Numbered from the stretch's first letter, positions 15,922 to 25,046 are shown. The stretch: DNA of 33,852 nucleotides from Hyphomicrobiales bacterium (GCA_027483505.1 JAIXUP010000015.1:1-33852), one strand, 5' to 3'. A program made the numbers and translations. The notes: generated by a model from the sequence alone, not told the origin.

Positions 15922-16664
15922 TGGCATCACTGCTCGAAGTGGATGGGATCAGCGCCAGCTATGGCCGAATGGGGCTTGCCCTGGACCGCGTCAGCCTGAC
16001 GGTTGAGGCGGGCAGCATCGTCGCGATCCTCGGCGCCAACGGCGCGGGCAAGACGACGCTGATCCGCGCCATTTCGGGCCTGCTCAGGCTGCATGGCGGC
16101 GCGGTCGCCTCGGGGCGCACGCTGCTGGACGGGCAGGATGTGACGCGCTTCAGCCCGGACCGCATCGTCCGGCTCGGCGTCGCACAGGCCCCGGAGGGCC
16201 GCATGGTGTTCAAGACGTTGAGCGTCGAGGACAATCTCGCCGTCGGCGCCGCCAGCCTGCCGCGCGCGCGGCGGGGCGAGCGGATGGATGCGATCTACCA
16301 CCTGTTCCCGCGGCTCGCGGAGCGCCGGGGGCAGGCGGCGGGCCTGATGTCAGGTGGCGAGCAGCAGATGCTGGCAGTCGGTCGCGCGTTGGCGGCGGCG
16401 CCCCGTCTGATGTTGATCGACGAACTCTCGCTCGGGCTCGCGCCGCTGATCGTCAAGGCCATCTACGAACGCCTCGGCGAGGTGGTAGCGACCTTCGGCA
16501 CTGCCATCCTCGTTGTCGAGCAGAGCGCACGGATCGCGCTGCGCTACTGCGACCGCGCCTATGTGCTTGAAGGCGGCCGCGTCGCGCTCTCCGGCACAGC
16601 AGGCGAACTGTCCTCTGACGAACGCATGCGCGACCTTTATCTCGGCGCGGCGGCGGGGCACTGA
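15921..16664 (+). CDS. livF: ABC transporter ATP-binding protein, LivF type
   Basis: A 247-aa ATPase starting at the ATG that shares its A with the livM stop; the open frame further upstream is only overlap with livM. Walker A GANGAGKT lies at 38-45, the ABC signature MSGGEQQ at 143-149, and Walker B with catalytic Asp167-Glu168 sits in LMLIDELSLGLAP, a LivF-characteristic block. It energises import together with LivG. The order here is K-H-M-F-G rather than the more usual K-H-M-G-F. Confidence 0.93.
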   Translation: MASLLEVDGISASYGRMGLALDRVSLTVEAGSIVAILGANGAGKTTLIRAISGLLRLHGGAVASGRTLLDGQDVTRFSPDRIVRLGVAQAPEGRMVFKTLSVEDNLAVGAASLPRARRGERMDAIYHLFPRLAERRGQAAGLMSGGEQQMLAVGRALAAAPRLMLIDELSLGLAPLIVKAIYERLGEVVATFGTAILVVEQSARIALRYCDRAYVLEGGRVALSGTAGELSSDERMRDLYLGAAAGH

Positions 16665-16665
16665 G

Positions 16666-17487
16666 ATGGAGCGCGCCGTGGATGACATCCTGCTCTCCAT
16701 CGAAGGTCTTGAGATCCGCTTCGGGGGCCTGGTCGCGCTGCAATCGGTGAGCTTCACCGCGCGGCGCGGCGACATCACCGCCGTGATCGGCCCCAATGGC
16801 GCTGGCAAGACCACGCTGTTCAACTGCGTGACCGGCATGTACACGCCCAGCGCCGGCAGCATTGCCTTTGCCGGCAAGGAGTTGACCGGACTCAAACCGT
16901 TCGAGATCGCGCGCCTCGGCATTGCGCGCACTTTCCAGAATCTGGCCCTGTTCGAGGGGCTGTCGGTTCTCGAAAACCTGATGATGGGCGCCTACGGGCG
17001 CGGGCGCTCGGGCCTCCTCGAGGGCATGGTGCGGTCGCGCAGAGCCGTCCGTGAGGAGCAACAGGCCCGTGCGCGCGCATTGGACATGCTGGCCCTGCTT
17101 GGCATCTCCGAGCTTGCCGACAAACGGCCGGGCGAATTGCCCTATGGCGCGCAGAAGCGCGTCGAATTTGGCCGCGTGCTGATGCAGGATGCGAGGCTGA
17201 TCCTGCTCGACGAGCCGATGGCCGGCATGAACGCCGCCGAGAAGGATGAACTGGTCGCGCTGATCCGGCGCATCCGGTCGACGCTTGGCGTGTCATTCTT
17301 GCTGGTGGAGCACGACATGCCGGTGGTCATGGGCGTATCGGACCACATCGTCGTGCTCGATTTTGGCCGCAAGATCGCCGAGGGCGTACCCGAGGCCGTG
17401 CGCCGCAATGAGGCGGTGATCGCCGCCTATCTCGGCGCGGATGCGCCGGAGGAGGCGCTGCACGGCATGCCGGGGGCGACGGTGTGA
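16666..17487 (+). CDS. livG: ABC transporter ATP-binding protein, LivG type
   Basis: The second ATPase of the importer, 273 aa, starting one base after the livF stop. Walker A GPNGAGKT lies at 42-49. The degenerate LivG-type signature is ELPYGAQKRVEFGR, and Walker B is LILLDEPMAGMN, where AGMN is typical for LivG. The C-terminal segment GRKIAEGVPEAVRRN...VIAAYLG is characteristic of the subfamily. The stop overlaps the GTG start of the esterase gene (GTGA), tying transporter and hydrolase together. Confidence 0.93.
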   Translation: MERAVDDILLSIEGLEIRFGGLVALQSVSFTARRGDITAVIGPNGAGKTTLFNCVTGMYTPSAGSIAFAGKELTGLKPFEIARLGIARTFQNLALFEGLSVLENLMMGAYGRGRSGLLEGMVRSRRAVREEQQARARALDMLALLGISELADKRPGELPYGAQKRVEFGRVLMQDARLILLDEPMAGMNAAEKDELVALIRRIRSTLGVSFLLVEHDMPVVMGVSDHIVVLDFGRKIAEGVPEAVRRNEAVIAAYLGADAPEEALHGMPGATV

Positions 17488-18437
17488 AGCCGCTGCACCC
17501 AAAGCTCGCGGCCATGGCGACGAAGGCCGCCCGGCATCCGCCCCTGCACGAGGTCCCGCTCGCCATCGTGCGCGAGGCCGCGCCGAAGCTCCTTGCCACA
17601 ACGCTCCCGCCTGAAGAGGTCGCAGGCGTCGAGGACCACATCATCCACGCCGGCGGGCGCCCTGTCCGGCTGAGGGTCTATCGTCCCGATCCGGGAGCTG
17701 CCCGGCCAGTGGTGATGTTCTTTCATGGCAGCGGCTTCACGATCTGCAGCATCGAGACCCATGACGCCATGTGCCGCCAGATCTGCCGGCGCAGTGGCTC
17801 GGTGGTTGTTTCGGTCGACTACGCCCTTGCCCCGGAACATCCCTACCCGGCAGGTCCAGATGATTGTTGGAACGCCATGTTGCATGTGGCGCGCAACGCC
17901 GGGAGGTTCGGGGTCGATCCCGCGCGCCTTGCCCTGTGCGGTGACAGCGCCGGCGGCGCCATGGCGGCCGTGGTGGCGCTGCGAGCCCGCGAGCGCGGCG
18001 GGCCGGCCATCCGGGCGCAGGCGCTGATCTATCCGGTGGTCGACCACTTTTCCGCCAGGTACGCCTCCTATGTGGAGCGCGGGTGCGGCGTCGGGCTGCG
18101 CGACGATGAGATGCGCTGGTTTTGGACGCAGTACCTGCCAGACGCCTCGATGGCAGTGCTGCCCGACGTGTCGCCCGCGCGCGCATCCACTCTGGCCGGA
18201 CTGCCGCAAACCTACATCGCCACCGCGGAATACGATGTGCTCCGCGACGAAGGGATGGCCTATGCGGCAGCGCTGGCGCATGCGGGCGTTCCGGTGGTCC
18301 ACCGCCACTATGACGACATGAACCATGGCTTTCTCAACTGGGTTGGCGTGGTCGACCGCGCCGACGAGGCCATGGACGCGCTGTGCGACTGGCTGCGTCT
18401 GGCCCTTGTTCCCCTTGAAACGGAGCTTGCCCGATGA
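17484..18437 (+). CDS. Alpha/beta hydrolase, HSL (class IV) esterase family
   Basis: A 317-aa esterase-fold protein of the hormone-sensitive lipase family. The oxyanion motif reads HGSGF (81-85; the usual form is HGGGF). The nucleophile elbow GDSAGG gives Ser155, the acid Asp251 lies in AEYDVLRDE, and His281 in NHGF. All triad residues are present, and no signal peptide is seen, so it should be a cytoplasmic esterase. It starts with GTG in a GTGA overlap with livG and ends in an ATGA overlap with the last SDR. In this operon it is the natural partner of the monooxygenase, hydrolysing the ester or lactone that a Baeyer-Villiger reaction makes (inference). Confidence 0.9.
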   Translation: MKPLHPKLAAMATKAARHPPLHEVPLAIVREAAPKLLATTLPPEEVAGVEDHIIHAGGRPVRLRVYRPDPGAARPVVMFFHGSGFTICSIETHDAMCRQICRRSGSVVVSVDYALAPEHPYPAGPDDCWNAMLHVARNAGRFGVDPARLALCGDSAGGAMAAVVALRARERGGPAIRAQALIYPVVDHFSARYASYVERGCGVGLRDDEMRWFWTQYLPDASMAVLPDVSPARASTLAGLPQTYIATAEYDVLRDEGMAYAAALAHAGVPVVHRHYDDMNHGFLNWVGVVDRADEAMDALCDWLRLALVPLETELAR

Positions 18438-19282
18438 CGGCGACTGACAGCGAGGCGCTGCCGGGCGGGAGCCCCTTCCGTTCAGACCTTCTGAAAGGTC
18501 AGGTCGTGGTGATCTCGGGCGGCGGCAGCGGGCTGGGCCGGGCCATGGCGCTGGAGATGGCGCGGCTCGGCGCGCGCGTGGCGATCTGCGGACGACGGCT
18601 CGAACGGCTGGAGGAGACAGCGCGCCTTGTGGCCGAGGCCGGCGGTGCGCCCGTGATGGTCGATGCGATGTCGATCCGCGATCCTGATTCTGTCGCAGCC
18701 TTCATTGGCCGTGTGTGGGATCATTTCGGCGCGCTCGACATTCTGGTGAACAATGCGGGCGGGCAGTTCCCGCAGGCCGCCATCGACTTCTCGCCCAAGG
18801 GCTGGAATGCGGTCATCGACACCAACCTGACCGGCCCCTGGTACATGATGCAGGCCGCCGCCCGGCAGTGGCGGGACAGGGCGAGGCCCGGCAGCATCGT
18901 CAGCATCGTGGCCGTGGTGTCGCGCGGGCTGCCCGGCATCGCCCATTCCTGCGCCGCACGGGCGGGCGTGATCCACCTGTCGAAAACGCTTGCGGTCGAG
19001 TGGGCGCCGCTCGGCATTCGCGTCAACTGCGTCGCGCCGGGCGCTATCGCCACCTCTGGTCTCGAGGCCTATTCCGACGAGCAAAGGCGGGCGCTTCCGC
19101 GCTCGAACCTGATGCAGCGCTTCGGCGAGCCATCGGACGTCTCCAACGCGGTGATCTACCTCGCGTCCCCTATCGGCGCGTTCATTACCGGCGAAACGCT
19201 TGTCGTGGACGGCGGCAACCAGATCTGGGGCGATCAATGGACCATCCCCCGCCCGGCCTATTTTGATGGGCCACAGGGCTGA
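18434..19282 (+). CDS. SDR family oxidoreductase, PECR/dienoyl-CoA reductase-like
   Basis: A 282-aa SDR with cofactor motif SGGGSGLG (28-35), a double Arg at 54-55 after strand 2 that predicts NADP(H), and NNAG at 106-109. The classical YxxxK catalytic motif is replaced: the aligned residues are Ser172 and Arg176 in HSCAARAGV, followed by SKTLAVEW. The same pattern, HSGAARAGV...LALEW, is known from peroxisomal trans-2-enoyl-CoA reductase (PECR) and related enoyl/dienoyl-CoA reductases, so it probably reduces an unsaturated acyl-CoA rather than oxidising an alcohol. It is the last gene of the long operon (ATGA overlap with the esterase), followed by a 39-bp convergent gap to guaA. Confidence 0.87.
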   Translation: MTATDSEALPGGSPFRSDLLKGQVVVISGGGSGLGRAMALEMARLGARVAICGRRLERLEETARLVAEAGGAPVMVDAMSIRDPDSVAAFIGRVWDHFGALDILVNNAGGQFPQAAIDFSPKGWNAVIDTNLTGPWYMMQAAARQWRDRARPGSIVSIVAVVSRGLPGIAHSCAARAGVIHLSKTLAVEWAPLGIRVNCVAPGAIATSGLEAYSDEQRRALPRSNLMQRFGEPSDVSNAVIYLASPIGAFITGETLVVDGGNQIWGDQWTIPRPAYFDGPQG

Positions 19283-19321
19283 ATTGCACACATCCCGCGC
19301 CGGCGCCGACCGCTTGGCGGC

Positions 19322-20878
19322 TCACTCCCACTCGATCGTGCCGGGCGGCTTTGAGGTGATGTCGTAGGTCACGCGGTTGATGCCCTTGACCTCGTTGATG
19401 ATCCGCGTGGCGACGCGGCCGAGGAAGGCCATGTCGAACGGATAGAAATCCGCGGTCATGCCATCGACCGAGGTGACGGCCCTGAGGGCGAGGACGTGAT
19501 CGTAGGTGCGCCCGTCACCCATGACGCCGACGGTCTTCACCGGCAGGAGCACGGCGAAGGCCTGCCAGATCTTGTCATAGAGACCAGCCTTGCGGATTTC
19601 GTCGAGATAGACCGCATCCGCCTTGCGCAGTATGTCCAGTTTCTCGCGCGTGATCTCGCCGGGGCAGCGGATTGCGAGGCCCGGACCGGGAAAGGGATGA
19701 CGGCCGACGAAGGCGTCCGGCAGCCCGAGTTCGCGGCCCAACGCCCTCACCTCATCCTTGAACAGTTCGCGCAGCGGCTCGACCAGCTTCATGTTCATGC
19801 GCGCAGGCAGCCCGCCGACATTGTGGTGGCTCTTGATCGTGACCGAGGGGCCGCCGGAGAACGAGACGCTCTCAATGACGTCGGGATAGAGCGTGCCCTG
19901 GGCGAGGAATTCGGCGCCGCCGATCTTGCGGGCCTCCGCCTCGAAGACATCGATGAACAGCTTGCCGATGACCTTGCGCTTGGCTTCCGGGTCGGGACCG
20001 CACTTCTGCAACTCGCCGATGAACAGGTCAGATGCATCCACATGCACAAGCGGAATGTTGTAGTGGCCGCGGAACAGGCTGACGACCTCCTCCGCCTCCG
20101 CCTGGCGCATCAGGCCGTGATCGACGAAGACACAGGTGAGCTGGTCGCCGATCGCTTCGTGGATCAGAACCGCCGCAACCGCGGAATCAACGCCTCCGGA
20201 CAGGCCGCAGATCACCCTGCCCTTGCCGACCTGCGCGCGGATCTTGGCGATCATCTCCTCGCGATAGGCCGCCATCGACCAGTCGGTCTTCGCCTTGGCG
20301 ATGCCGGTGACGAAGTTGCGGATCAGGGCCGCTCCATCAGGCGTATGGACCACCTCGGGGTGGAACATGGTTGTGTAGATCCGCCGCGCCTCGTCAGTGG
20401 CGACGGCAAAGGGCGCGTTCTCTGACGTCGCCTTGACCGAGAAGCCACCTGGCAACGCCGTGACCCGATCGCCATGGCTCATCCAGACCGGATAGCGCTG
20501 CCCGACCTGCCAGATGCCGTCAAACAGGGCGCTCGGCGCCAGGATTTCGACATCGGCGCGGCCGAACTCGGCTGCATGGCCACCTTCAACAATGCCGCCA
20601 AGCTGCACGGCCGTTGTCTGCTGGCCATAGCAGATGGCCATGATCGGCAATCCGGACTCGAACACGGCCTTCGGCGCCCGGGGACTGCCAGCCTCGGTGA
20701 CCGAAGCCGGCCCGCCGGAGAGGATGACGCCTTTGGGCCGCAGGCGCGCAAACGCGGCGTCGGCGGTTTGGAAGGGATGGATCTCGCAATAGACGCCGGT
20801 TTCGCGGACGCGGCGTGCGATCAACTGCGTGACCTGGGAGCCGAAATCGATGATCAGAATGGTGTCGTGCTGGGTCAT
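19322..20878 (-). CDS. guaA: GMP synthase (glutamine-hydrolysing)
   Basis: This 518-aa GMP synthase converts XMP, glutamine and ATP to GMP in purine synthesis. The N-terminal class I glutamine amidotransferase has Cys83 (AICYGQQ) and the His173/Glu175 pair (FHPEV). The ATP pyrophosphatase domain has the PP-loop SGGVDSA from residue 227. The C-terminal dimerisation domain ends in the family-typical KPPGTIEWE. It is full length and intact. It lies 48 bp downstream of the AsmA-like gene on the same strand and could be co-transcribed with it; the pairing has no known functional meaning. It marks the return from accessory to core genome. Confidence 0.98.
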   Translation of the reverse strand: MTQHDTILIIDFGSQVTQLIARRVRETGVYCEIHPFQTADAAFARLRPKGVILSGGPASVTEAGSPRAPKAVFESGLPIMAICYGQQTTAVQLGGIVEGGHAAEFGRADVEILAPSALFDGIWQVGQRYPVWMSHGDRVTALPGGFSVKATSENAPFAVATDEARRIYTTMFHPEVVHTPDGAALIRNFVTGIAKAKTDWSMAAYREEMIAKIRAQVGKGRVICGLSGGVDSAVAAVLIHEAIGDQLTCVFVDHGLMRQAEAEEVVSLFRGHYNIPLVHVDASDLFIGELQKCGPDPEAKRKVIGKLFIDVFEAEARKIGGAEFLAQGTLYPDVIESVSFSGGPSVTIKSHHNVGGLPARMNMKLVEPLRELFKDEVRALGRELGLPDAFVGRHPFPGPGLAIRCPGEITREKLDILRKADAVYLDEIRKAGLYDKIWQAFAVLLPVKTVGVMGDGRTYDHVLALRAVTSVDGMTADFYPFDMAFLGRVATRIINEVKGINRVTYDITSKPPGTIEWE

Positions 20879-20926
20879 GGGCCCGCGTTAAGGCATTGGC
20901 GCGCGGGGCGCAACCGGGCGCTCCTG

Positions 20927-23900
20927 TCAGGGAACTGGGCTCTGTGGAATGGCGCCCGTGCCGGTCACGGCTCCGCCGAGCGGGTCGACGAAGCGCCTTA
21001 GAATCCCGGGCGCGATGGCCGACAGCGGATTGATCGACATGGACGGAGCGCTTGCCGGCCCGCTGACCCGGAAATTCACGGCGAACATGCCCTCGTTCTG
21101 GCCGCCTCCGAGCAGCGGTCCGAGAATCGGCACCTGCGCGAAGGCATTGTTGAGGACGAAACCCGGAACGAATGTGCCAGCGATATCCGTGCGATCCCGC
21201 CCGTAATCGATGAAGCCCTGGCCCGAAACCCCGATTTCGTTGCCGATGATGACGCCGTTGCGGATATCGATGCGGGTTGGTGTGCGGGTGAAGTTGGCCT
21301 TGAGTTGCGAGAACTCAACATTGTTGCCAGCATCGCGGGGCCGGCTGACGCGCACGCCGTCGGCGCTCTGCTGGACAAACTGTTCGCCGAGGACCCGGCG
21401 CAAGGCGGGCTCTCCCTGAACCCGGAAGTTGCGGAACGCGATCTCGCCGATCGCGCTGTCGGCAGCGGGCCGTGCGTCCAGCACAAGATCGCCGCCATAG
21501 GCCCGGCGATAGATGTCAAGATAGCGCAGCAACGCCCCGCCATCGCTGGATGAAACCCTCAGACGCCGCCCGTCGCCATCGCGCGTATGCTGCAGATTGA
21601 TTGGTTCGCGGCCGATGCGCCCGCTGAAATCCACCGTGCGGATCTCCCGGCTTCGGACCGCCAGCTTGAGGGTTGCGCTGCTGACGACCTCATCGTTGAA
21701 CCCGGTGAGGATAGGCAGCACGAGATCAACATCGAGGTCGGCGGGCGGCTCTCCTGGCGACGGACGCGTGCCGGGAGGCGCGCCTGCGGCGGTCAGCTTG
21801 CGCAGGAACGGCCGGGCGTCCGCCACCTGGCCGCGGATCACCAGTTTGCTGACGCCGCCGTCGCGGCGCGCATCGATACGCACGTCATCGCCGGCAGACA
21901 GGCGGAATTGTGAGAAGGATGCCGACTGGACCGCGCCTGCGGCGGACAGCGTCATCCGGCCGCGCACGAGAACGGGGGGCGAGTCGAGAACAAGCTCGTT
22001 GATCTGGCGCGAATCATCCGACGGTTCGGCCAGCGTGAAGCTCAGCCTGCCCGCACGGCCCGCAGGCTTCACCCAACCCGGCAGAAGCCCGTCGATCGCG
22101 GCGCGCGTCAGGTCCACCTCCAGCCTCAAGGGCGCATCCGGCTTGCGGCCGAGCGGCTTGACGACCCTGAGCGGCAGCGCGCCTGTAATGGTGTTGCCGA
22201 AATCGAGACCGCGCCGCTGGCGGGCCGCCTGATCCATCGTCATGGTGACGGTCGCCTCGCCCACGGCGCGCGGGTCCTGCCGCAGGTCGATCTGGGCCGG
22301 CGTGCCACCGATCCGGGCCTCGCCCCGCAAGGTCAGGTTTCCGCGGTCATAGGTGGCGGCGAGCGTACCCGCTTCCAGCTTGTCATCGCCCAGCAGGTTG
22401 TCCGACGCCAAAGCGGTGATCGATCCCGAGGACTGGACCGCCACGTCGGAGGGCCGGATCTGTTCAATCAGCGGCAGGCTCACCGTGGTCTTCAGATCGA
22501 AGCGGCCCTTGACGCGCGCGGGATCGACCTGGCCGGGGCTTGCTTCGCGAAAGGCCGGAACGGCCAGAAGCGCCGCCAATGCATCGACGTTGCCGGTGGC
22601 GCGGAAGCTCGACCGGCCGATCGGCCGCTGCGCCCAAGTATCGGCGATGCTGAACGAGCCTTCGCTGAGCTGGATCACACGCGCATTGTCGAGGTCAAGG
22701 CGACTGGAGCTGGCCGCGACGTCAAGCGTGCGCCCCGTGCCCCTGGCCGATATGGTGGCATCCAGCAACTTCGGGATTCCGTCGCCGATCACGAAGCGTA
22801 CGCCCCTGCCCGCGACCGAGACATTGACGGCTTCGTCCGGAGTCGGATCACCGGCCCGCGCGGCTCGCAAGGCCGCCGGCGACATGTCGATCGCCAGATC
22901 CATGGCGTCGATGTCGCCCGCTTCGATGCGGTCCACGAGAAGGCTTCGGATGATCGGTGAAATCACGGTCGGCCAGACTGCCAGAAGCTTCCTTGCCGAG
23001 GTCTGGCGGGCATTGAGCTTCGCATAGACCTCCGGACCTTCAGGCGTCTGTGTCGCGCGTCCCGAACCCGTCAGGGTCAATTGCGGGCCTTTCAGCGTCA
23101 GCTCATCCAGAACTGCATTGCGCAACCCTTCCCCCGACAGCTTGACGCTGGCGCCCTGGAGCGGAAACGAGGGGTCCTTGCCCTCCCCAGCCAGCACACC
23201 GGACCCGGAGCCGTCCAATTGCCAGGCTGAGCCTTCCCCGCGCCGGAATTCGCCCGCCAGGGACAAAGCCGTCTGCCCTTGTTTGAGCGATATGGCGGGA
23301 ATCAGAACCCGGGACAGCGCCAGGTCGCCGTGGAAACTGGCGCGCAGGCTCTCGAACCCAATCGTCTCGGTGCCGCCATCGGGGGAGCGCAGGCGGCCCG
23401 CGCCGATCGCAAGGCTTCCCTGAAGCCGCGCTGATGGGGTTCCGACGTCCATCAGTTCCAGCTCGCCACGCACGGGAAAGCCGTCCAGCATGGCGCCGCT
23501 CTGGCCGAACATCAGCCTCTCCAGGCTGTCGAGGCGAAAGGCGTAAACCGAGACATCGAGATGCCGCTTGCCGCTGTCATCAGAGCGGCTCGCGATCCTG
23601 ATGTCCTGCGGCCCGGCGGCGGTGCGGCCGGTGACGGTGAGTTCCCGCGCGCCCTGCCTGCGGTTGAGACGAATGGCGACATTCTCCAGTCCGATGCGCT
23701 CGTCGCCGGCCGGGGATACCAGCGTCATGCGTCCGCCGGACAGGGCGATCCGGTCGAGGCCCGGAAACAGGCTGTTGTCGTCGAGCAGTTCAGTCAGCAT
23801 GGCAGCAAAGGTGTCGAGCGGTGCTGGCCGCTCCAGCTCACCAGTGGCTGGAAAGGCAAGGCTCGAACCCTCGGTCGCGATGGTCAGGGCACCGTTCTTG

Positions 23901-24313
23901 TCGACCGCCAGCCGCAGGTTGACGCCATGGATGTCGATCGAGCGAAGCCGGATGTCGCCGCGCAGCACGGCCCAGGGATCATACTGGATCTCGGCCTCCG
24001 GGGCCTTCAGGCGCAGGCCGGAGACATGGACGAATTCCGTGTTCCTGATCTGCAACACCGGGCTGCCGTCAACCCTGACGATCGCGGCCTTGCTGGTCGT
24101 CACGGCCCAGCTTGAGCCCAGCCGCTTCTGAAGATCAGCCGCGACATGGTGCTGTAGCCCCGCAAGCGGGACGACGCCGGAGACAAACAGCGCGCCGACG
24201 GCCATGGCCAGAACCAGCGCCACTACGGAGACCGCTGTGCAGACGCCCGCCACCAGCCCAAAGCGTGTGCGTTTGCGCCGACGCTTCGGGCCTTGGCCGG
24301 CAGGCGCGTTCAC
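20927..24313 (-). CDS. Large AsmA-like / DUF3971-type envelope protein
   Basis: A very long protein of about 1,130 aa. A basic stretch (PKRRRKR) is followed by one membrane segment, and the rest is a periplasmic beta-rich region typical of AsmA-like proteins (YhdP/TamB-like group), which are thought to help move lipids between the two membranes. The C-terminal third carries the AsmA-like conserved segment around GQGFIDYGRDRTDIAGTFVPG. No ATG occurs near the N-terminus. Candidate starts are TTG at 24379, 24367 and 24355, or GTG at 24313; I chose the GTG because GGAAG precedes it at 8 nt and the basic-plus-membrane anchor is retained. It is divergent from the peroxiredoxin gene and followed by guaA. 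Confidence 0.82.
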   Translation of the reverse strand: MNAPAGQGPKRRRKRTRFGLVAGVCTAVSVVALVLAMAVGALFVSGVVPLAGLQHHVAADLQKRLGSSWAVTTSKAAIVRVDGSPVLQIRNTEFVHVSGLRLKAPEAEIQYDPWAVLRGDIRLRSIDIHGVNLRLAVDKNGALTIATEGSSLAFPATGELERPAPLDTFAAMLTELLDDNSLFPGLDRIALSGGRMTLVSPAGDERIGLENVAIRLNRRQGARELTVTGRTAAGPQDIRIASRSDDSGKRHLDVSVYAFRLDSLERLMFGQSGAMLDGFPVRGELELMDVGTPSARLQGSLAIGAGRLRSPDGGTETIGFESLRASFHGDLALSRVLIPAISLKQGQTALSLAGEFRRGEGSAWQLDGSGSGVLAGEGKDPSFPLQGASVKLSGEGLRNAVLDELTLKGPQLTLTGSGRATQTPEGPEVYAKLNARQTSARKLLAVWPTVISPIIRSLLVDRIEAGDIDAMDLAIDMSPAALRAARAGDPTPDEAVNVSVAGRGVRFVIGDGIPKLLDATISARGTGRTLDVAASSSRLDLDNARVIQLSEGSFSIADTWAQRPIGRSSFRATGNVDALAALLAVPAFREASPGQVDPARVKGRFDLKTTVSLPLIEQIRPSDVAVQSSGSITALASDNLLGDDKLEAGTLAATYDRGNLTLRGEARIGGTPAQIDLRQDPRAVGEATVTMTMDQAARQRRGLDFGNTITGALPLRVVKPLGRKPDAPLRLEVDLTRAAIDGLLPGWVKPAGRAGRLSFTLAEPSDDSRQINELVLDSPPVLVRGRMTLSAAGAVQSASFSQFRLSAGDDVRIDARRDGGVSKLVIRGQVADARPFLRKLTAAGAPPGTRPSPGEPPADLDVDLVLPILTGFNDEVVSSATLKLAVRSREIRTVDFSGRIGREPINLQHTRDGDGRRLRVSSSDGGALLRYLDIYRRAYGGDLVLDARPAADSAIGEIAFRNFRVQGEPALRRVLGEQFVQQSADGVRVSRPRDAGNNVEFSQLKANFTRTPTRIDIRNGVIIGNEIGVSGQGFIDYGRDRTDIAGTFVPGFVLNNAFAQVPILGPLLGGGQNEGMFAVNFRVSGPASAPSMSINPLSAIAPGILRRFVDPLGGAVTGTGAIPQSPVP

Positions 24314-24405
24314 GCCAACTGCTTCCGGTTGCGCTGTTGGTGGGTCGTTTGCCAAGGAGTTATCCAAATGAGCGCGCAAGGCCCGACGATCCGGATGAAT
24401 CGAGC

Positions 24406-24434
24406 CTTCACGCGCCTACGATGTGCACTATAAC
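24406..24434 (+). promoter_or_regulatory. Probable housekeeping promoter of the peroxiredoxin gene
   Basis: CTTCAC at 24406-24411 (5 of 6 matches to the alphaproteobacterial -35 CTTGAC) is followed after 17 nt by TATAAC at 24429-24434. Transcription would start about 35-40 nt before the ATG. A near-perfect tandem repeat (ACGATGT-CACT) overlaps the -10, and CTTCAC recurs in inverted form at 24444-24449, so a regulator site is possible. Confidence 0.45.
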
Positions 24435-24478
24435 GATGTCACTGTGAAGCAACACAAACCCGACGAAAGGAAGGCGAC

Positions 24479-24943
24479 ATGCCTTTGACCATCGGCCAGC
24501 CGGCCCCAGCCTTCTCCCTCCCGACCGACGGCGGCGGCTCGATCTCCTTGTCCGGCCTGAAGGGAAAGAACGTCTGTCTTTACTTCTATCCGAAGGACGA
24601 CACGAGCGGCTGCACGAAGGAAGCGATTGCCTTCAACGGGTTGAAGGCTGCCTTCGCGGCCGCCAGCACAGAGATCATCGGTCTTTCTGCTGACAGCGTG
24701 AGCAGCCATGACAAGTTCAAGAAGAAGTATGGATTGGAGTTTGTGCTGGCGTCCGATGAAGGCAAAGCCGCGCTTGAGGCCTACGGAGTCTGGGTCGAGA
24801 AAAGCATGTATGGCAAAAAGTACATGGGAATCGAGCGTACAACAGTGCTGATCGACAAGGCGGGCAAAATTGCCGCTGTCTGGAACAAGGTCAAGGTCGA
24901 CGGTCACGCGGAAGAGGTCCTCGCGGCCGCGCAGAAGCTCTAG
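24479..24943 (+). CDS. bcp: Peroxiredoxin, Bcp/PrxQ type
   Basis: A 154-aa thiol peroxidase of the Bcp/PrxQ group that reduces H2O2 and organic peroxides, normally recycled by thioredoxin. The peroxidatic Cys45 sits in PKDDTSGCTKEA. The resolving Cys that many Bcp proteins have five residues later is Ile50 here; the only other cysteine is Cys33. This copy therefore probably works as a 1-Cys enzyme or uses another partner thiol. A strong ribosome site (AAGGAAGG) precedes the ATG, and a plausible promoter lies upstream. It is monocistronic, divergent from the AsmA-like gene. Confidence 0.94.
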   Translation: MPLTIGQPAPAFSLPTDGGGSISLSGLKGKNVCLYFYPKDDTSGCTKEAIAFNGLKAAFAAASTEIIGLSADSVSSHDKFKKKYGLEFVLASDEGKAALEAYGVWVEKSMYGKKYMGIERTTVLIDKAGKIAAVWNKVKVDGHAEEVLAAAQKL

Positions 24944-25046
24944 TATCGTCGCTGTTGCCATGAATCTTGGCTGAACATGGAGCGCAGATCCCATGTTTGG
25001 ATTTGATTAACCCTAATGATGCCTAATCACCACAATCGGACTGTGT

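Noticed and set aside
1285..19282. Citronellol/geraniol (Atu) or leucine (Liu) degradation cluster
   Set aside because: Both need a biotin-dependent acyl-CoA carboxylase pair, and no such gene is present in the window.
19283..19321. Bidirectional terminator between the last SDR and guaA
   Set aside because: The gap holds a GCGCCGGCGC palindrome but no stem with a T-run on either strand.
25003..25027. CtrA-like box (TTAA-N7-TTAA) upstream of the M23 gene
   Set aside because: Only one TTAA half-site is present and the second half reads GATG, so the consensus is not met.
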